Assembly (NCBI GenBank): GCA_905235855.1
Contig: CAJONE010000020.1
Coordinates: 1-45,028, forward strand
DNA from: an uncultured Bacteroidales bacterium
GTDB lineage: Bacteria > Bacteroidota > Bacteroidia > Bacteroidales > P3
Direction: 5' to 3'
DNA: 45,028 nt
The position numbers and the translations under genes were made by a program. Below the pieces are notes generated by a model. The model did not search any database. It worked only from the letters and a program-made list of their open reading frames with translations, and had not been told where the DNA came from. This document shows, piece by piece, positions 7,478-17,103 of this stretch (its first letter is position 1; each line of letters starts with the position of its first letter).

Positions 7478-9631
7478 ATGAGACCCGATTTTTCCAATGT
7501 AGATTTCAAGTCCGTCGACACGGCACGCCAGTCTTTCGAGGAATGGGAGAAAGCGAACCATATCGAAAACAACTGGCTCACACCTGAGCAGATTGGTGTC
7601 AAACCTGTTTACGGCAAGGTTGACCTCGACGGAATGGAGCACCTCAATTACGCCGCTGGCATCGCCCCCTTCCTCCGTGGCCCTTACAGCACCATGTATG
7701 TCATGCGCCCGTGGACCATACGCCAATATGCAGGATTCTCCACTGCTGAAGAGTCAAACGCATTTTACCGCCGCAACATCGCTGCTGGTCAGAAAGGCCT
7801 CTCCTGCGCTTTCGATCTCGCCACACACCGTGGCTACGACTCCGACCACGAACGCGTCGTAGGCGATGTCGGCAAGGCTGGTGTCGCTATCGACAGCATC
7901 CTCGACATGAAGATTCTCTTCGACCAGATTGACCTCGGCAAGATGTCCGTATCGATGACTATGAACGGAGCCGTGCTTCCTATTCTGGCTTTCTATATCA
8001 TAGCCGCAGAGGAGCAGGGTGTGAAACAAGAACAACTGCAGGGTACCATCCAGAACGATATCCTCAAGGAGTTTATGGTGCGTAACACCTACATCTACCC
8101 TCCGCTGCCATCGATGAAGATAATCGCTGACATCTTCGAATACACCTCGAAGAACATGCCCAAGTTCAACTCTATATCCATCTCCGGCTACCACATGCAG
8201 GAAGCAGGCGCCACTGCCGACATCGAGCTGGCATACACCCTTGCCGACGGTCTCGAATACCTTCGCGCCGGAGTCGGGGCAGGCATGAGTGTTGATGATT
8301 TTGCTCCGCGTCTCTCCTTCTTCTGGGCCGTTGGCATGAACCACTTTATGGAAATTGCCAAGATGCGTGCCGCGCGTATGCTCTGGGCCAAGATTGTAAA
8401 GCAATTCAACCCCCAAAACCCCAAGTCACTCGCCCTGCGAACCCATTGCCAGACATCGGGCTGGAGCCTCACCGAACAGGATCCGTTCAACAATGTGGGA
8501 CGCACCTGCATCGAGGCAATGGGAGCAGCTCTCGGCCACACCCAGAGCCTCCACACAAACGCCCTCGACGAAGCCATAGCACTTCCGACCGACTTCTCTG
8601 CTCGTATAGCACGTAACACGCAAATCTACATTCAGGAAGAAACTAACGTTTGCCGCGTAGTCGACCCGTGGGCAGGCAGCTACTATGTTGAGACACTCAC
8701 TCACGAACTCGCACACCGTGCCTGGGCTCACATTCAGGAGGTCGAGAAACTGGGCGGAATGGCCAAAGCCATTGAGAGCGGCGTGCCGAAAATGCGTATA
8801 GAGGAGGCCTCTGCACGAAAGCAAGGCCGTATTGACAGCAACATAGACACTATCGTTGGCATCAACAAATACCGTCTCGACCACGAAGACCCAATTGAGA
8901 CACTCGAAATCGACAACACGGCTGTGCGCAACGCGCAGATTGAGCGCCTCAAGAAGCTTCGCGCCGAGCGCGACAGCGAGGCCGTCAATGCCGCCCTCGA
9001 CGCTCTCACCGAATGCGCCCGCACAGGCAAAGGCAACCTGCTCGAACTCAGTATCGATGCCGCCCGCAAACGCGCATCGCTCGGCGAAATATCCTACGCC
9101 CTCGAAAAAGTCTTTGGACGCTATAAAGCCAAAATTAATCTTATCAGCAACGTGTACAGTTCTCAGACAAAATCGAACGACCGCTTCAAACTCGCACAGC
9201 AGATGACTGACGAGTTTGCAAAACGCGAAGGCCGCCGCCCACGAATCATGGTGGCAAAAATGGGTCAAGACGGTCACGACCGCGGAGCCAAAGTGGTAGC
9301 CACTGGCTATGCCGACATGGGTTTTGACGTTGATATGGGACCGTTGTTCCAGACTCCTGCCGAGGCTGCGAAGCAGGCCGTCGAGAACGACGTCCACATC
9401 GTTGGAGCCAGTTCTCTCGCCGCAGGACACAAGACACTTCTGCCTCAACTTATCGAAGAACTTAAGAAACTCGGTCGCGAAGACATCATGGTCGTTGCCG
9501 GCGGTGTTATCCCGCCACAAGACTACCAGACGCTCTTCGATGCCGGCGTGGCAGCCGTATTCGGTCCCGGTACACCCGTAGCCGAAAGTGCCATAAAGAT
9601 GATGGAACTCCTCAACGCCACGAGAGAGTAA
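7478..9631 (+). CDS. mutB: Methylmalonyl-CoA mutase, large (catalytic) subunit
   Basis: This adenosylcobalamin enzyme interconverts succinyl-CoA and (R)-methylmalonyl-CoA, the key step of the succinate route to propionate. The 717 residues match the catalytic subunit length. The N-terminal TIM-barrel half carries the substrate-binding signature around [18 protein letters not shown] and [20 protein letters not shown]. The C-terminal B12-binding domain has the DxHxxG motif DGHDRG, with the cobalt-ligating His at about residue 600, and the GASSLAAGH and [12 protein letters not shown] segments. The small subunit gene (mutA), normally just upstream in Bacteroidota, is not here; the upstream neighbour is an unrelated divergent gene. 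A promoter box at 7429-7436 and a terminator at 9668-9707 suggest a single-gene transcript. Codons are strongly C-ending, as in highly expressed genes. Confidence 0.95.
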   Translation: MRPDFSNVDFKSVDTARQSFEEWEKANHIENNWLTPEQIGVKPVYGKVDLDGMEHLNYAAGIAPFLRGPYSTMYVMRPWTIRQYAGFSTAEESNAFYRRNIAAGQKGLSCAFDLATHRGYDSDHERVVGDVGKAGVAIDSILDMKILFDQIDLGKMSVSMTMNGAVLPILAFYIIAAEEQGVKQEQLQGTIQNDILKEFMVRNTYIYPPLPSMKIIADIFEYTSKNMPKFNSISISGYHMQEAGATADIELAYTLADGLEYLRAGVGAGMSVDDFAPRLSFFWAVGMNHFMEIAKMRAARMLWAKIVKQFNPQNPKSLALRTHCQTSGWSLTEQDPFNNVGRTCIEAMGAALGHTQSLHTNALDEAIALPTDFSARIARNTQIYIQEETNVCRVVDPWAGSYYVETLTHELAHRAWAHIQEVEKLGGMAKAIESGVPKMRIEEASARKQGRIDSNIDTIVGINKYRLDHEDPIETLEIDNTAVRNAQIERLKKLRAERDSEAVNAALDALTECARTGKGNLLELSIDAARKRASLGEISYALEKVFGRYKAKINLISNVYSSQTKSNDRFKLAQQMTDEFAKREGRRPRIMVAKMGQDGHDRGAKVVATGYADMGFDVDMGPLFQTPAEAAKQAVENDVHIVGASSLAAGHKTLLPQLIEELKKLGREDIMVVAGGVIPPQDYQTLFDAGVAAVFGPGTPVAESAIKMMELLNATRE

Positions 9632-9667
9632 ACACATCTTTTCCAGAAAAGTTCAAACGACTAACAG

Positions 9668-9707
9668 AAATTCTCCGCTGCCTACGCGAGTTGGCAGCGG
9701 AGAATTT
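9668..9707 (+). terminator. Intrinsic terminator after mutB
   Basis: A perfect 15-bp stem (9668-9682 with 9693-9707), GC-rich at its top, has a 10-base loop and is followed by a T-rich tail. It starts 36 bases after the mutB stop. Confidence 0.9.
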
Positions 9708-9834
9708 GTTTTATTCCATCTCATTGGAAGCCAATAGTATTACCGTCAGGGGAAATTTGAACAAAAAGAGGAATTCCTTGTTTGGACTACGTGAGATAAT
9801 CTCTGCTCATTTGACTTTTATTGGACAGTCACAT

Positions 9835-9862
9835 AAAAAAACCGTCCCTTTTTAGGGGACGG
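9835..9862 (-). terminator. Intrinsic terminator after gdhA
   Basis: On the minus strand, CCGTCCC pairs with GGGACGG around a short A-rich loop and is followed directly by seven T residues, a textbook factor-independent terminator. It lies 24 bases past the gdhA stop. Confidence 0.9.
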
Positions 9863-9886
9863 CTTTTCATGGATGTAATGATGCGA

Positions 9887-11230
9887 TTAGCAAATGCCCT
9901 GGGCGAGCATAGCTTTGGCAACGCGCATGAAACCGGCGATGTTAGCACCCTTGACATAGTCAATGCTACCATCTTTCTGTTTGCCGTATTCGACGCACAT
10001 GTCATAGATGTCGTTCATAATTTTGTGCAGCTTCACGTCAACTTCCTCAGCGGTCCAGTTGATGTGGCCGGCGTTCTGGCAGATTTCGAGGCCAGAGGTG
10101 GCGACACCACCGGCATTGACAGCCTTACCAGGTGCGAAAGGAATCTTGGCTTTCTGGATGGTGGCGATAGCCTTGGGCTGGCAACCCATATTGGAGACCT
10201 CGGCAACGTATTTCACGCCGTTTTTGATAAGTTCCTTGGCATCCTTTTCGTCCATCTCATTCTGGAAAGCACAGGGGCATGCGATGTCGCATTTGACGCT
10301 CCAAGCCTTCTTGCCGGCGGTGAACTTGGCCAGTTTCGGGAACTTGACCGCCATATCCTCAACCTTGTTGCGGTTGGAAGCACGCATTTCGAGCATATAG
10401 TCGATCATCTCCTTGGTGATGCCGTTCTTGATTTCGCAAACGCCATCAGGGCCAGAGAGAGCAACAACCTTTGCGCCGAGCTCGGTAGCCTTGATTGCAG
10501 CGCCCCAAGCCACATTGCCGAAACCAGAGAGAGCAACCTTTTTGCCCTTCATGGTGTCCTTATTCTGTTTCACCATGCGCTCAACATAGTAGATAGCGCC
10601 GAAGCCGGTAGCCTCGGGACGGATGAGTGAGCCACCCCATCCATAACTCTTGCCGGTAAGGGCACCGGTGCTGTGCTCACGAGCGAGTTTTTTGTACATA
10701 CCATACATGTAGCCGATTTCGCGACCGCCAACTCCCACGTCACCGGCGGGGCTGTCCTGATCGGGACCAATGTTGCGCCAAAGCTCGGTAATGAAAGCCT
10801 GGCAGAAACGCATGATTTCGGCATCACTCTTGCCTGTAGGATCGAAGTCGGCGCCACCCTTGCCACCGCCAAGAGGCAGGTTGGTGAGGCTGTTCTTGAA
10901 GATTTGTTCGAATCCCAAGAATTTGAGCATAGAGACGTTCACCTTGGGGTGGAAACGAAGACCACCTTTATATGCGCCAAGAGCGGCATTGTACTGAACA
11001 CGGTAGCCGATGTTGGTGCAAACCTCGCCTGCATCGTTGACCCATGTCACACGGAAAGTGAAGATACGGTCGGGCTCAACAAGACGCTCAACAATTTTTG
11101 CTTTTTCGAACTCGGGGTGTTCGTTGTAAACCTTTTCAATAGAGGAGAGAACCTCTTCTACTGCCTGCAGGTACTCGTTCTCACCCGGATGCTTGGCTTC
11201 CAGGTTAGCCATGATTTCTTTTACTTTCAT
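9887..11230 (-). CDS. gdhA: Glutamate dehydrogenase, NADP-type
   Basis: It catalyses 2-oxoglutarate plus ammonia plus NAD(P)H to glutamate, the main ammonia-assimilating step in gut and rumen Bacteroidales. I chose the ATG at 11230 (MKVKEIMANLEAKHPGE). It gives 447 residues, the normal size of the hexameric small class, and discards a 19-codon extension lying in the promoter region. Glutamate-binding segments include YKGGLRFHP and LPLGGGKGGADFDP with the catalytic-site lysines, followed by GPDQDSPAGDVGVGGREIGYM. The Rossmann loop is ALSGFGNVAWGAA. NADP rather than NAD preference is inferred from family resemblance. Its own promoter (11277-11306) and terminator (9835-9862) make it monocistronic. 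C-ending codon use fits high expression. Confidence 0.95.
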   Translation of the reverse strand: MKVKEIMANLEAKHPGENEYLQAVEEVLSSIEKVYNEHPEFEKAKIVERLVEPDRIFTFRVTWVNDAGEVCTNIGYRVQYNAALGAYKGGLRFHPKVNVSMLKFLGFEQIFKNSLTNLPLGGGKGGADFDPTGKSDAEIMRFCQAFITELWRNIGPDQDSPAGDVGVGGREIGYMYGMYKKLAREHSTGALTGKSYGWGGSLIRPEATGFGAIYYVERMVKQNKDTMKGKKVALSGFGNVAWGAAIKATELGAKVVALSGPDGVCEIKNGITKEMIDYMLEMRASNRNKVEDMAVKFPKLAKFTAGKKAWSVKCDIACPCAFQNEMDEKDAKELIKNGVKYVAEVSNMGCQPKAIATIQKAKIPFAPGKAVNAGGVATSGLEICQNAGHINWTAEEVDVKLHKIMNDIYDMCVEYGKQKDGSIDYVKGANIAGFMRVAKAMLAQGIC

Positions 11231-11276
11231 GATATTGAATAATTTGTGTGAAACAAAAAATTTATTTACGTGGAAA

Positions 11277-11306
11277 CAAAGATACAACTATTTACAATTG
11301 TGCAAA
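11277..11306 (-). promoter_or_regulatory. Promoter of gdhA
   Basis: The minus strand has TTTG at 11306-11303 (-33) and TATCTTTG at 11284-11277 (-7), separated by 18 bases. This is close to the Bacteroidetes arrangement TTTG-N19-21-TAnnTTTG. The -7 box ends 46 bases before the chosen ATG and supports that start. Confidence 0.7.
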
Positions 11307-11487
11307 TCTTTTATTATAAATATTTTTCGTGGGTTTTTAACAACTTTTTAACAACATTGCGTAAGTTGAACGAGTTTGAAAATTGAATGCCACAGACTGT
11401 CCGAAAATGTTGCACAATGTTATCGCAGGGCAACTTTCCACGAAAACACACAATACCTATGACAGAACCGATCAAGGGGATAGCGCA

Positions 11488-14271
11488 TTACGGCTTTCTT
11501 ACACTAAATTTGACAGATACCGACGGTGTTGAGTAAAGCGACTTTTCGTTGAGGTTGCCTCGTCCCACCACAGCAATACGGTCATCCACAATACCAGCAG
11601 AAGTCAAAAATGCTTTCACCTTCTCACCAATCATTAACGAGTTTGTATGGCATTGTTCAGCCGACGCACCAGGATAATCGACAACAATATCAACACAAAC
11701 TGTCGGGTTTTTTCTCATAAAGAAAAAAAGTTGTTCCAACTCGACACGTCCCATAGTCGATATTTCCGACTCCGCATCCTTAAACTTTAAATGCGGCATG
11801 ATATAAAGCTGGCCGTCCAACTCCGCAGCAGATTTTCCCTCGATGATTACCTGTTTCTGTCCACCAGTAATTTCAAACAGCGGAAGCCAATGGTTTTTCC
11901 GTATAACCGATACAATATACGTTTTTTTATTGCCCAGCAGAGCGGTTCGTTTAGTCCCGTCAAAATCGACACGTGCCTTCTCTCCGGTTTGCGAGTCGTA
12001 GATGGCACAATCGACAAAATCAGACATATTTTCTTTTTCGACAAATGTCACCGTAGAGAATCCCTCTGACAGACCGGCAACAGTCACCTTGGCTTTGAGT
12101 ATTCGTCCGTTATGCTTGGCATCCGCAGAAACATACATTATACTGCCGTCATCGGGCAAAAACGAGAGTCCGCTTTCGGCAAATGCCGTATTGGTTTCTT
12201 TTCCCATATTACTCGGCCGTGACCATGAACGCCAGTCAGACACATCGCTGCGCTGCGCAACATAAATGTCACCATACCCAAGTCCACCGCCGCAGTCGGA
12301 CACAAAAAACAAAGTCTTCATATCGTCCGAAATCACAGGATATCGTTCGCAATAACTGGTATTAATTCTGAACCCGAGATTAACCGGCTCGCCCCATCCC
12401 CGTGAATTGAGCGGTACAAAATATATGTCGGAGGCCATGGCCGTGTCGCCATGATAGTACATGCCAGACTTCTGCACATTGTATCCCGATGGACGATCTG
12501 ACGCGAGAAGCATTCCGCTGCCATCGGCCAGCATGTATGCGTCGGTTTCATAAAAATCGGTGTTTACCGGATATGGCGGTATCTCGGCCACGTGCCAACT
12601 CAAACCGTCGCCAGTCGCCACCAAGATGTCACCGTCGACCCCTACAAGCATCTTCCTGCCATTGTCAAAGAGAGAAAAGCACACGACGTTGTCACTATTG
12701 CAGCCATCTATGGCAACACGACCCCGTTTCACCCATTGTTTGCCTTGTAACTCGGAAAGACAAACCTCATGTTTGCCCAATGCAGTTGTATGTGTATAGA
12801 AAAAAGATTTGCCAGAAGGCACCATAACTGCGTTTGTCACGTCGGTTTCCCCGAATGATATTTCGACGGGAACTCTGCTTTCGTCATAGGGAGTGGTCAG
12901 CAGGGTGAACAGCTGCTCGGTAGCCGACTTGTTGTATCCCTGACAGTAGGTAATGAGGGACTCGCATCTTCGGGCAGCAGACTTCCAGTCGCCGGCGGCG
13001 ATTAGATTCTGAAGCATGCGTTGTATTGCGACATGCGAAATACGGTTGGCTGGGAATGATTTTACCATTTCCGTATAGTCCCATAGAAGCGTTTCGTTGA
13101 AATTTTCGGTGAGATTGTTTACCTCTATGTCAGCCGCCTCGTTGAGGTCAGCTATCACTGTGGACTGAAAGGGGTATTCGGGGTTGTCTTGTGAGAATAG
13201 TTCAATCAACTGGTGGCAGCCATCCTGTGAATGCCACTCATAATAGCGCCTATAGACATCAGCATATCTTGGGTCGAGAGAAAAATGTTTCATAAAGAGC
13301 ACTGCAGCTTGGACATCACCCTCGTCCATCACCTTACGATAAATCTCATCAATAGCCCTGTCCGCCAAATCAGTTCCGTCGTTTGCCAACGCAAAACTCA
13401 CAAAATCATCCGCTGTCCAGAGCTGAGAAAAACATACAGACAACAAGGAGTCAAGTTTTCCATACGCTTCGACCGAATGCGGCGTGGAAGGGTATTTTTG
13501 CAAAAAATTCTTGTATGATTCGACTGTGTTTTCGGCCAGTGCAGACCGGTACGCGGCTTCAGACATCTGCCTTGACACAGCCTTGCGCACTACAGGATTG
13601 TTGTCGTATTTCAAAAGATACCCCCTGATCTGGTCGGGATCAATCGATGTTTTGAACAACGAATCCACTATAATACCAATGAGTTTCTCGGCTTTTAATG
13701 ATTCGTCTGTCCCAGAATATTGACTTATAAAATCAGAGTAGGCTTCGATTGTGTTCTCACGCAACGCCGAACGGTATGCAGCATCAACACGCTGAACTCC
13801 AGCCAATTTCAACACCTGCTTGTCGGTTTGGAAACATTCAATATACTGGTCAATTTCAACCACGTTTAGCTCTTCTGTTTCAAGTCTCTGCACGGCGAGC
13901 TGAGACACTCTTTTATTATCCTCCGAAAGCGACCGCACCGTTATGCCACGCGTAATAAGCCTACGCAGTGCGTTGTCGCTTTCGCCGCTTTTCAACATTA
14001 CGTGAAACCTTCGGTCAGCACGGTCTAAATACTTTTTCGCAAGCGGTATGTTGAACATCGGATTGCGTTCGTCAGTGTAAAATCGGGACAATTTCACAAG
14101 CACCTCTACATCAGCAGTATCCTTTAGATAGGCCTTATAAAGTTTCACGTACTGCGAACGGAATTGGTCGGCATTTTTCTGCGAAACCGACTGTGCGGCT
14201 GAAGCAGAAAAAGACATAATCCCGCAAAAAAAGAGAATAAACCTAATGCAACAAGAATACTTCACACACAT
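11488..14271 (-). CDS. PorE-like envelope protein: helical repeats, PD40 propeller, degenerate OmpA domain
   Basis: The 927-residue product has an N-terminal signal peptide ending near SFSASAAQ (about residue 26). An alpha-helical repeat region follows to about 450, with two clear copies of an AYRSALxENTxExY unit near residues 162 and 236. PD40/WD40-like beta-propeller blades come next (for example YPVISDDMKTLFFVSDCGGG near 650). A short beta domain precedes a C-terminal OmpA-like domain (about 815-927). This order resembles PorE, a T9SS component in Porphyromonas gingivalis that tethers the machine to peptidoglycan. The OmpA domain lacks the usual NxxLSxxRA peptidoglycan-binding helix: its counterpart reads TNSLMIGEKVKAF. 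Binding may therefore be lost. It ends a minus-strand run beginning with greA. PorE orthology is inference. Confidence 0.75.
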   Translation of the reverse strand: MCVKYSCCIRFILFFCGIMSFSASAAQSVSQKNADQFRSQYVKLYKAYLKDTADVEVLVKLSRFYTDERNPMFNIPLAKKYLDRADRRFHVMLKSGESDNALRRLITRGITVRSLSEDNKRVSQLAVQRLETEELNVVEIDQYIECFQTDKQVLKLAGVQRVDAAYRSALRENTIEAYSDFISQYSGTDESLKAEKLIGIIVDSLFKTSIDPDQIRGYLLKYDNNPVVRKAVSRQMSEAAYRSALAENTVESYKNFLQKYPSTPHSVEAYGKLDSLLSVCFSQLWTADDFVSFALANDGTDLADRAIDEIYRKVMDEGDVQAAVLFMKHFSLDPRYADVYRRYYEWHSQDGCHQLIELFSQDNPEYPFQSTVIADLNEAADIEVNNLTENFNETLLWDYTEMVKSFPANRISHVAIQRMLQNLIAAGDWKSAARRCESLITYCQGYNKSATEQLFTLLTTPYDESRVPVEISFGETDVTNAVMVPSGKSFFYTHTTALGKHEVCLSELQGKQWVKRGRVAIDGCNSDNVVCFSLFDNGRKMLVGVDGDILVATGDGLSWHVAEIPPYPVNTDFYETDAYMLADGSGMLLASDRPSGYNVQKSGMYYHGDTAMASDIYFVPLNSRGWGEPVNLGFRINTSYCERYPVISDDMKTLFFVSDCGGGLGYGDIYVAQRSDVSDWRSWSRPSNMGKETNTAFAESGLSFLPDDGSIMYVSADAKHNGRILKAKVTVAGLSEGFSTVTFVEKENMSDFVDCAIYDSQTGEKARVDFDGTKRTALLGNKKTYIVSVIRKNHWLPLFEITGGQKQVIIEGKSAAELDGQLYIMPHLKFKDAESEISTMGRVELEQLFFFMRKNPTVCVDIVVDYPGASAEQCHTNSLMIGEKVKAFLTSAGIVDDRIAVVGRGNLNEKSLYSTPSVSVKFSVRKP

Positions 14272-14294
14272 AAACGCAGCGCTAAAAGCACACT

Positions 14295-14813
14295 TTAATG
14301 AACTGTTACACTTTTCATGATTTCCGTAAATTCTTTTTCGAATTGCGGATACGTGTCGAGAGATGTTTCCAATCGAATTTCGAATACCGTGTTTTTTACC
14401 ATGAAATACATCATTTGGAACTGATAGTCCTTATGGTCATCCAAGTTGTTGTACGCTCCGACATACGATATTCCTCCCTGTGCCGGCAAACCTTCTACAC
14501 TCTCCGAAAGCGATTGGAACGGCTGGTTCAAATATCGGATGTATGCCATATCGAAAGCCGACCCGTCATAATTCCGCTTGATATAGATTCTCATGTGCGG
14601 GAGAATAGTGTCGCCTTTCTTGTCGACAACAATTTTTCCGCAATAGGAATAAAGATAGGCCACTGTGTTTTTGTCTATAGAATGAGTTTGCAGGTATTTC
14701 CATCCACCATTGGGAAAATTGAAACTCACATTAGTGTTAGGAATAGTAATCTGTGCACGAACACAGAAAGCTATAGCTACGACAAATAACATTAAGAAAA
14801 GTGATTTACGCAT
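14295..14813 (-). CDS. Small secreted hypothetical protein
   Basis: I chose the ATG at 14813, which gives 172 residues starting with the signal peptide MRKSLFLMLFVVAIAFCVRA. Longer starts would run back into the glycosyltransferase gene. The mature part looks like a compact alpha/beta domain ending KEFTEIMKSVTVH, reminiscent of small periplasmic proteins with a late amphipathic helix, but I recognise no family. It lies 46 bases after the glycosyltransferase gene and 23 bases before the PorE-like gene on the same strand, so it is probably co-transcribed with both. Confidence 0.7.
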   Translation of the reverse strand: MRKSLFLMLFVVAIAFCVRAQITIPNTNVSFNFPNGGWKYLQTHSIDKNTVAYLYSYCGKIVVDKKGDTILPHMRIYIKRNYDGSAFDMAYIRYLNQPFQSLSESVEGLPAQGGISYVGAYNNLDDHKDYQFQMMYFMVKNTVFEIRLETSLDTYPQFEKEFTEIMKSVTVH

Positions 14814-14859
14814 GGCTTTGAATATTAAGTTGAAATTCAATACACGGTACATATATACA

Positions 14860-16071
14860 TTAAGTACAATCTGCATTGATAATATGTCGGTAGAATTCGA
14901 TAATTTTTTTTGTTTGCCCTTGGCTATTATATTGGTTGCATACAAGTTTCTTTGCCGATAAGCCGATATTTCGAGCGAATTGAGAATCCATGAGACAGTG
15001 TTTTATATGTGTAGTGAACTGTTCAGGACTATCGGCTATCAGAATATTTTGTCCATCGGAATAGTCTATGCCGCGAGCAGCAACGCTCGTAGCGACAACA
15101 GGCTTGCCCATTGACATGGCTTCGAGTATTTTCACTCTGATGCCACTTCCTGACAACAATGGCACAATATTGACAGCTTTGGAAGCCATGAAACGAAAAG
15201 CATCGTCAACCTCACCCACAACCGTGATTCCATCAAAAGAAGATTCCGCAAAACGTTTTGGCATGTGTCGTCCTGCAAGGTAAAGTTTGACCTGCGGCAC
15301 TTCACAGTGCAACACCGGCCATACTTTCTCAACAAACCAGTCTATCGCCTGAACATTGGGAATCCAGTCCATTGAACCTATATGAAATAGCGACATAGGC
15401 TCCACATAACCGTCATATTGCCATTTCGATGAATCGATGGCAAACGGAACCGTTGCCATTGGCCTGCGGCAGCCCATATCTTTAAAAGCGATAGAGTCGT
15501 TGTCGGAAATGCACATTACTCCATCGAAGTCGTTAACATGATCGCGCTCATAATGTTCAAGGGTGAGCGAAAGATGCCTGAGATACCATTTTCTGAGACG
15601 ATTTGACTCGCCCATCGACAACTGACGCCATATATGATGTTCTACGTTGTGTGCACGCAAGATAATTCTTGCCTGACTGTGCTTCCGGATAGTCGAAACA
15701 TACGGGGTAAGAAATACACTCTCTACATGGATTATGTCAAACCGATTTTTACGTAGAACCTCAACCAATTTACATTCAAATGCTTTGCTGACATATCGCC
15801 TAACGTGATACGATTCGCCACAAAGCAACGAAACAAAGGCTGAAACCGGTTTTAGGTTCGTGTCGACATAAACGGCTTCGATCGAAGTGGCTTTACGGTA
15901 TTCAGGGGGTATCTTGCTTTCGTCATACGGATGCTTGTCGGTGCATACGGTCAACACTTTGACATCACAACCAGCCCGAAGCAGGCTTTGCGTGACATTA
16001 TCAATTGCCAGTGTGCCACCATCAACCGGCGGAAACGGAGGTTTATAACACAGCTGCAGGATTCGCATCAA
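14860..16071 (-). CDS. Glycosyltransferase, GT4-type (GT-B fold)
   Basis: This 403-residue protein has no signal peptide and should act at the cytoplasmic face. The N-terminal Rossmann half begins MRILQLCYKPPFPPVDGGT, where the glycine pair contacts the sugar donor. The C-terminal half carries the GT4 family pattern: GSMDWIPNVQAIDWF, then a run ending LLSGSGIRVKILEAMSMGKPVVAT, with the EAM segment where the family's nucleotide-sugar-contacting Glu lies. It most likely transfers a sugar in surface polysaccharide or glycan assembly; donor and acceptor cannot be read from sequence. No other polysaccharide genes are nearby. It sits 67 bases downstream of the YitT-type gene in the greA-headed run. 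Confidence 0.85.
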   Translation of the reverse strand: MMRILQLCYKPPFPPVDGGTLAIDNVTQSLLRAGCDVKVLTVCTDKHPYDESKIPPEYRKATSIEAVYVDTNLKPVSAFVSLLCGESYHVRRYVSKAFECKLVEVLRKNRFDIIHVESVFLTPYVSTIRKHSQARIILRAHNVEHHIWRQLSMGESNRLRKWYLRHLSLTLEHYERDHVNDFDGVMCISDNDSIAFKDMGCRRPMATVPFAIDSSKWQYDGYVEPMSLFHIGSMDWIPNVQAIDWFVEKVWPVLHCEVPQVKLYLAGRHMPKRFAESSFDGITVVGEVDDAFRFMASKAVNIVPLLSGSGIRVKILEAMSMGKPVVATSVAARGIDYSDGQNILIADSPEQFTTHIKHCLMDSQFARNIGLSAKKLVCNQYNSQGQTKKIIEFYRHIINADCT

Positions 16072-16138
16072 ACTGTCACGGTCTTGATTTGATATCTAAT
16101 TAACAGATTTTTTAGTTATTTATTGCATCGATTCCTCC

Positions 16139-17086
16139 CTAATCACCATCCTTGGGCAATGCTTTAAACCCGAGACCCATTATTTCCGAACTCTCTATGA
16201 CATTTACAAAAGCATTGGGGTCGAGCCTACGAATAGCACCTTTAAGCTTAACAAGCCCAGTACGATCGAGCGTAACGTAAATCATCTTCCTCTCCTGACC
16301 TTGATACAATCCCACCCCCGAAAAACAGGTTCCACCCCGTTCAAGATCGTTGATGATGAAGTCTTTGACATCATTAATTTTATCTGTCACGACAAACACC
16401 GTCTTATATGTGGTAAATCCTTCCACAATCAAGTCTATAATCTTGCTTTCTATATAGATTAAAATTATAGAATATATAGGAAGACGTATGTTTCCGATTA
16501 CAAGTGTAGTCAACGATATGCAGCTGTCAACCACAAGAACCAGTATACCTAGCGATATTTTGGTGTATTTGTGCACTATCATCGAGATAATGTCACTTCC
16601 ACCCGAAGTGGCACCTGCCCTGAAAATCACACCTATTGCCACACCGTAAATTATGCCAGAGACGACCGTATTAAGAAAGAAGTCGGGTACAAAATAGCGC
16701 GTGTCATCGCCATCCATGAAGGAGAGTGACGAGACTGTCTCCACATCCATGAACGTGCCGTCATAAATTACAGGTTTGTAGCCCCACGTGCTTTCCAACA
16801 CATAGGTGAATATCGGAATAAGAATAACCGACACTATCGTTTTAACTCCAAAGCGCGGACCCAAAACAATCGTTCCAATAATGAGCAGGGGAACATCCAT
16901 ACAAATGCCGGCCAGTGATATTTTCCATCCCCACAACGCATTGAAGACATTGGCCAAACCATACACTCCACCTGGCGCCAGATGATATGGATTGACAAAC
17001 ATCACATCACCAACAGCGAACAATATACTGCCTATGATTACAAGTCCGTAAGAGAAGATCTCTTTCCTAATACTCTCCGCCTTCAT
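16139..17086 (-). CDS. YitT-family integral membrane protein
   Basis: The 315-residue protein has several hydrophobic helices in the first 220 residues. Typical YitT/DUF161 segments are YGLVIIGSILFAVGDVMFVNP, GGVYGLAN and GVIFRAGATSGGSDIISMI. A soluble C-terminal DUF2179 domain spans about residues 225-305 (VFVVTDKINDVKDFII, ERGGTCFSGVGLYQGQ). The transported substrate or role of this family is not established. The gene is 17 bases after the restored end of the HIT reading frame on the same strand, in the greA-headed run. A non-typical stretch of about 35 residues (around 105-140) sits between two membrane helices. Confidence 0.85.
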   Translation of the reverse strand: MKAESIRKEIFSYGLVIIGSILFAVGDVMFVNPYHLAPGGVYGLANVFNALWGWKISLAGICMDVPLLIIGTIVLGPRFGVKTIVSVILIPIFTYVLESTWGYKPVIYDGTFMDVETVSSLSFMDGDDTRYFVPDFFLNTVVSGIIYGVAIGVIFRAGATSGGSDIISMIVHKYTKISLGILVLVVDSCISLTTLVIGNIRLPIYSIILIYIESKIIDLIVEGFTTYKTVFVVTDKINDVKDFIINDLERGGTCFSGVGLYQGQERKMIYVTLDRTGLVKLKGAIRRLDPNAFVNVIESSEIMGLGFKALPKDGD

Positions 17087-17103
17087 AGTGTTATTATTAT
17101 GAA

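Noticed and set aside
8426-9637. 403-codon open frame on the minus strand opposite mutB
   Set aside because: It lies entirely antisense to a conserved enzyme gene with biased codons, and its product has no recognisable domain.
9821-10630. Long plus-strand open frame opposite gdhA
   Set aside because: It is antisense to glutamate dehydrogenase and starts inside the gdhA terminator region.
10905-10921. TTCGAATCC-like string resembling a tRNA T-arm
   Set aside because: It is inside the gdhA coding sequence and no cloverleaf can be built around it.
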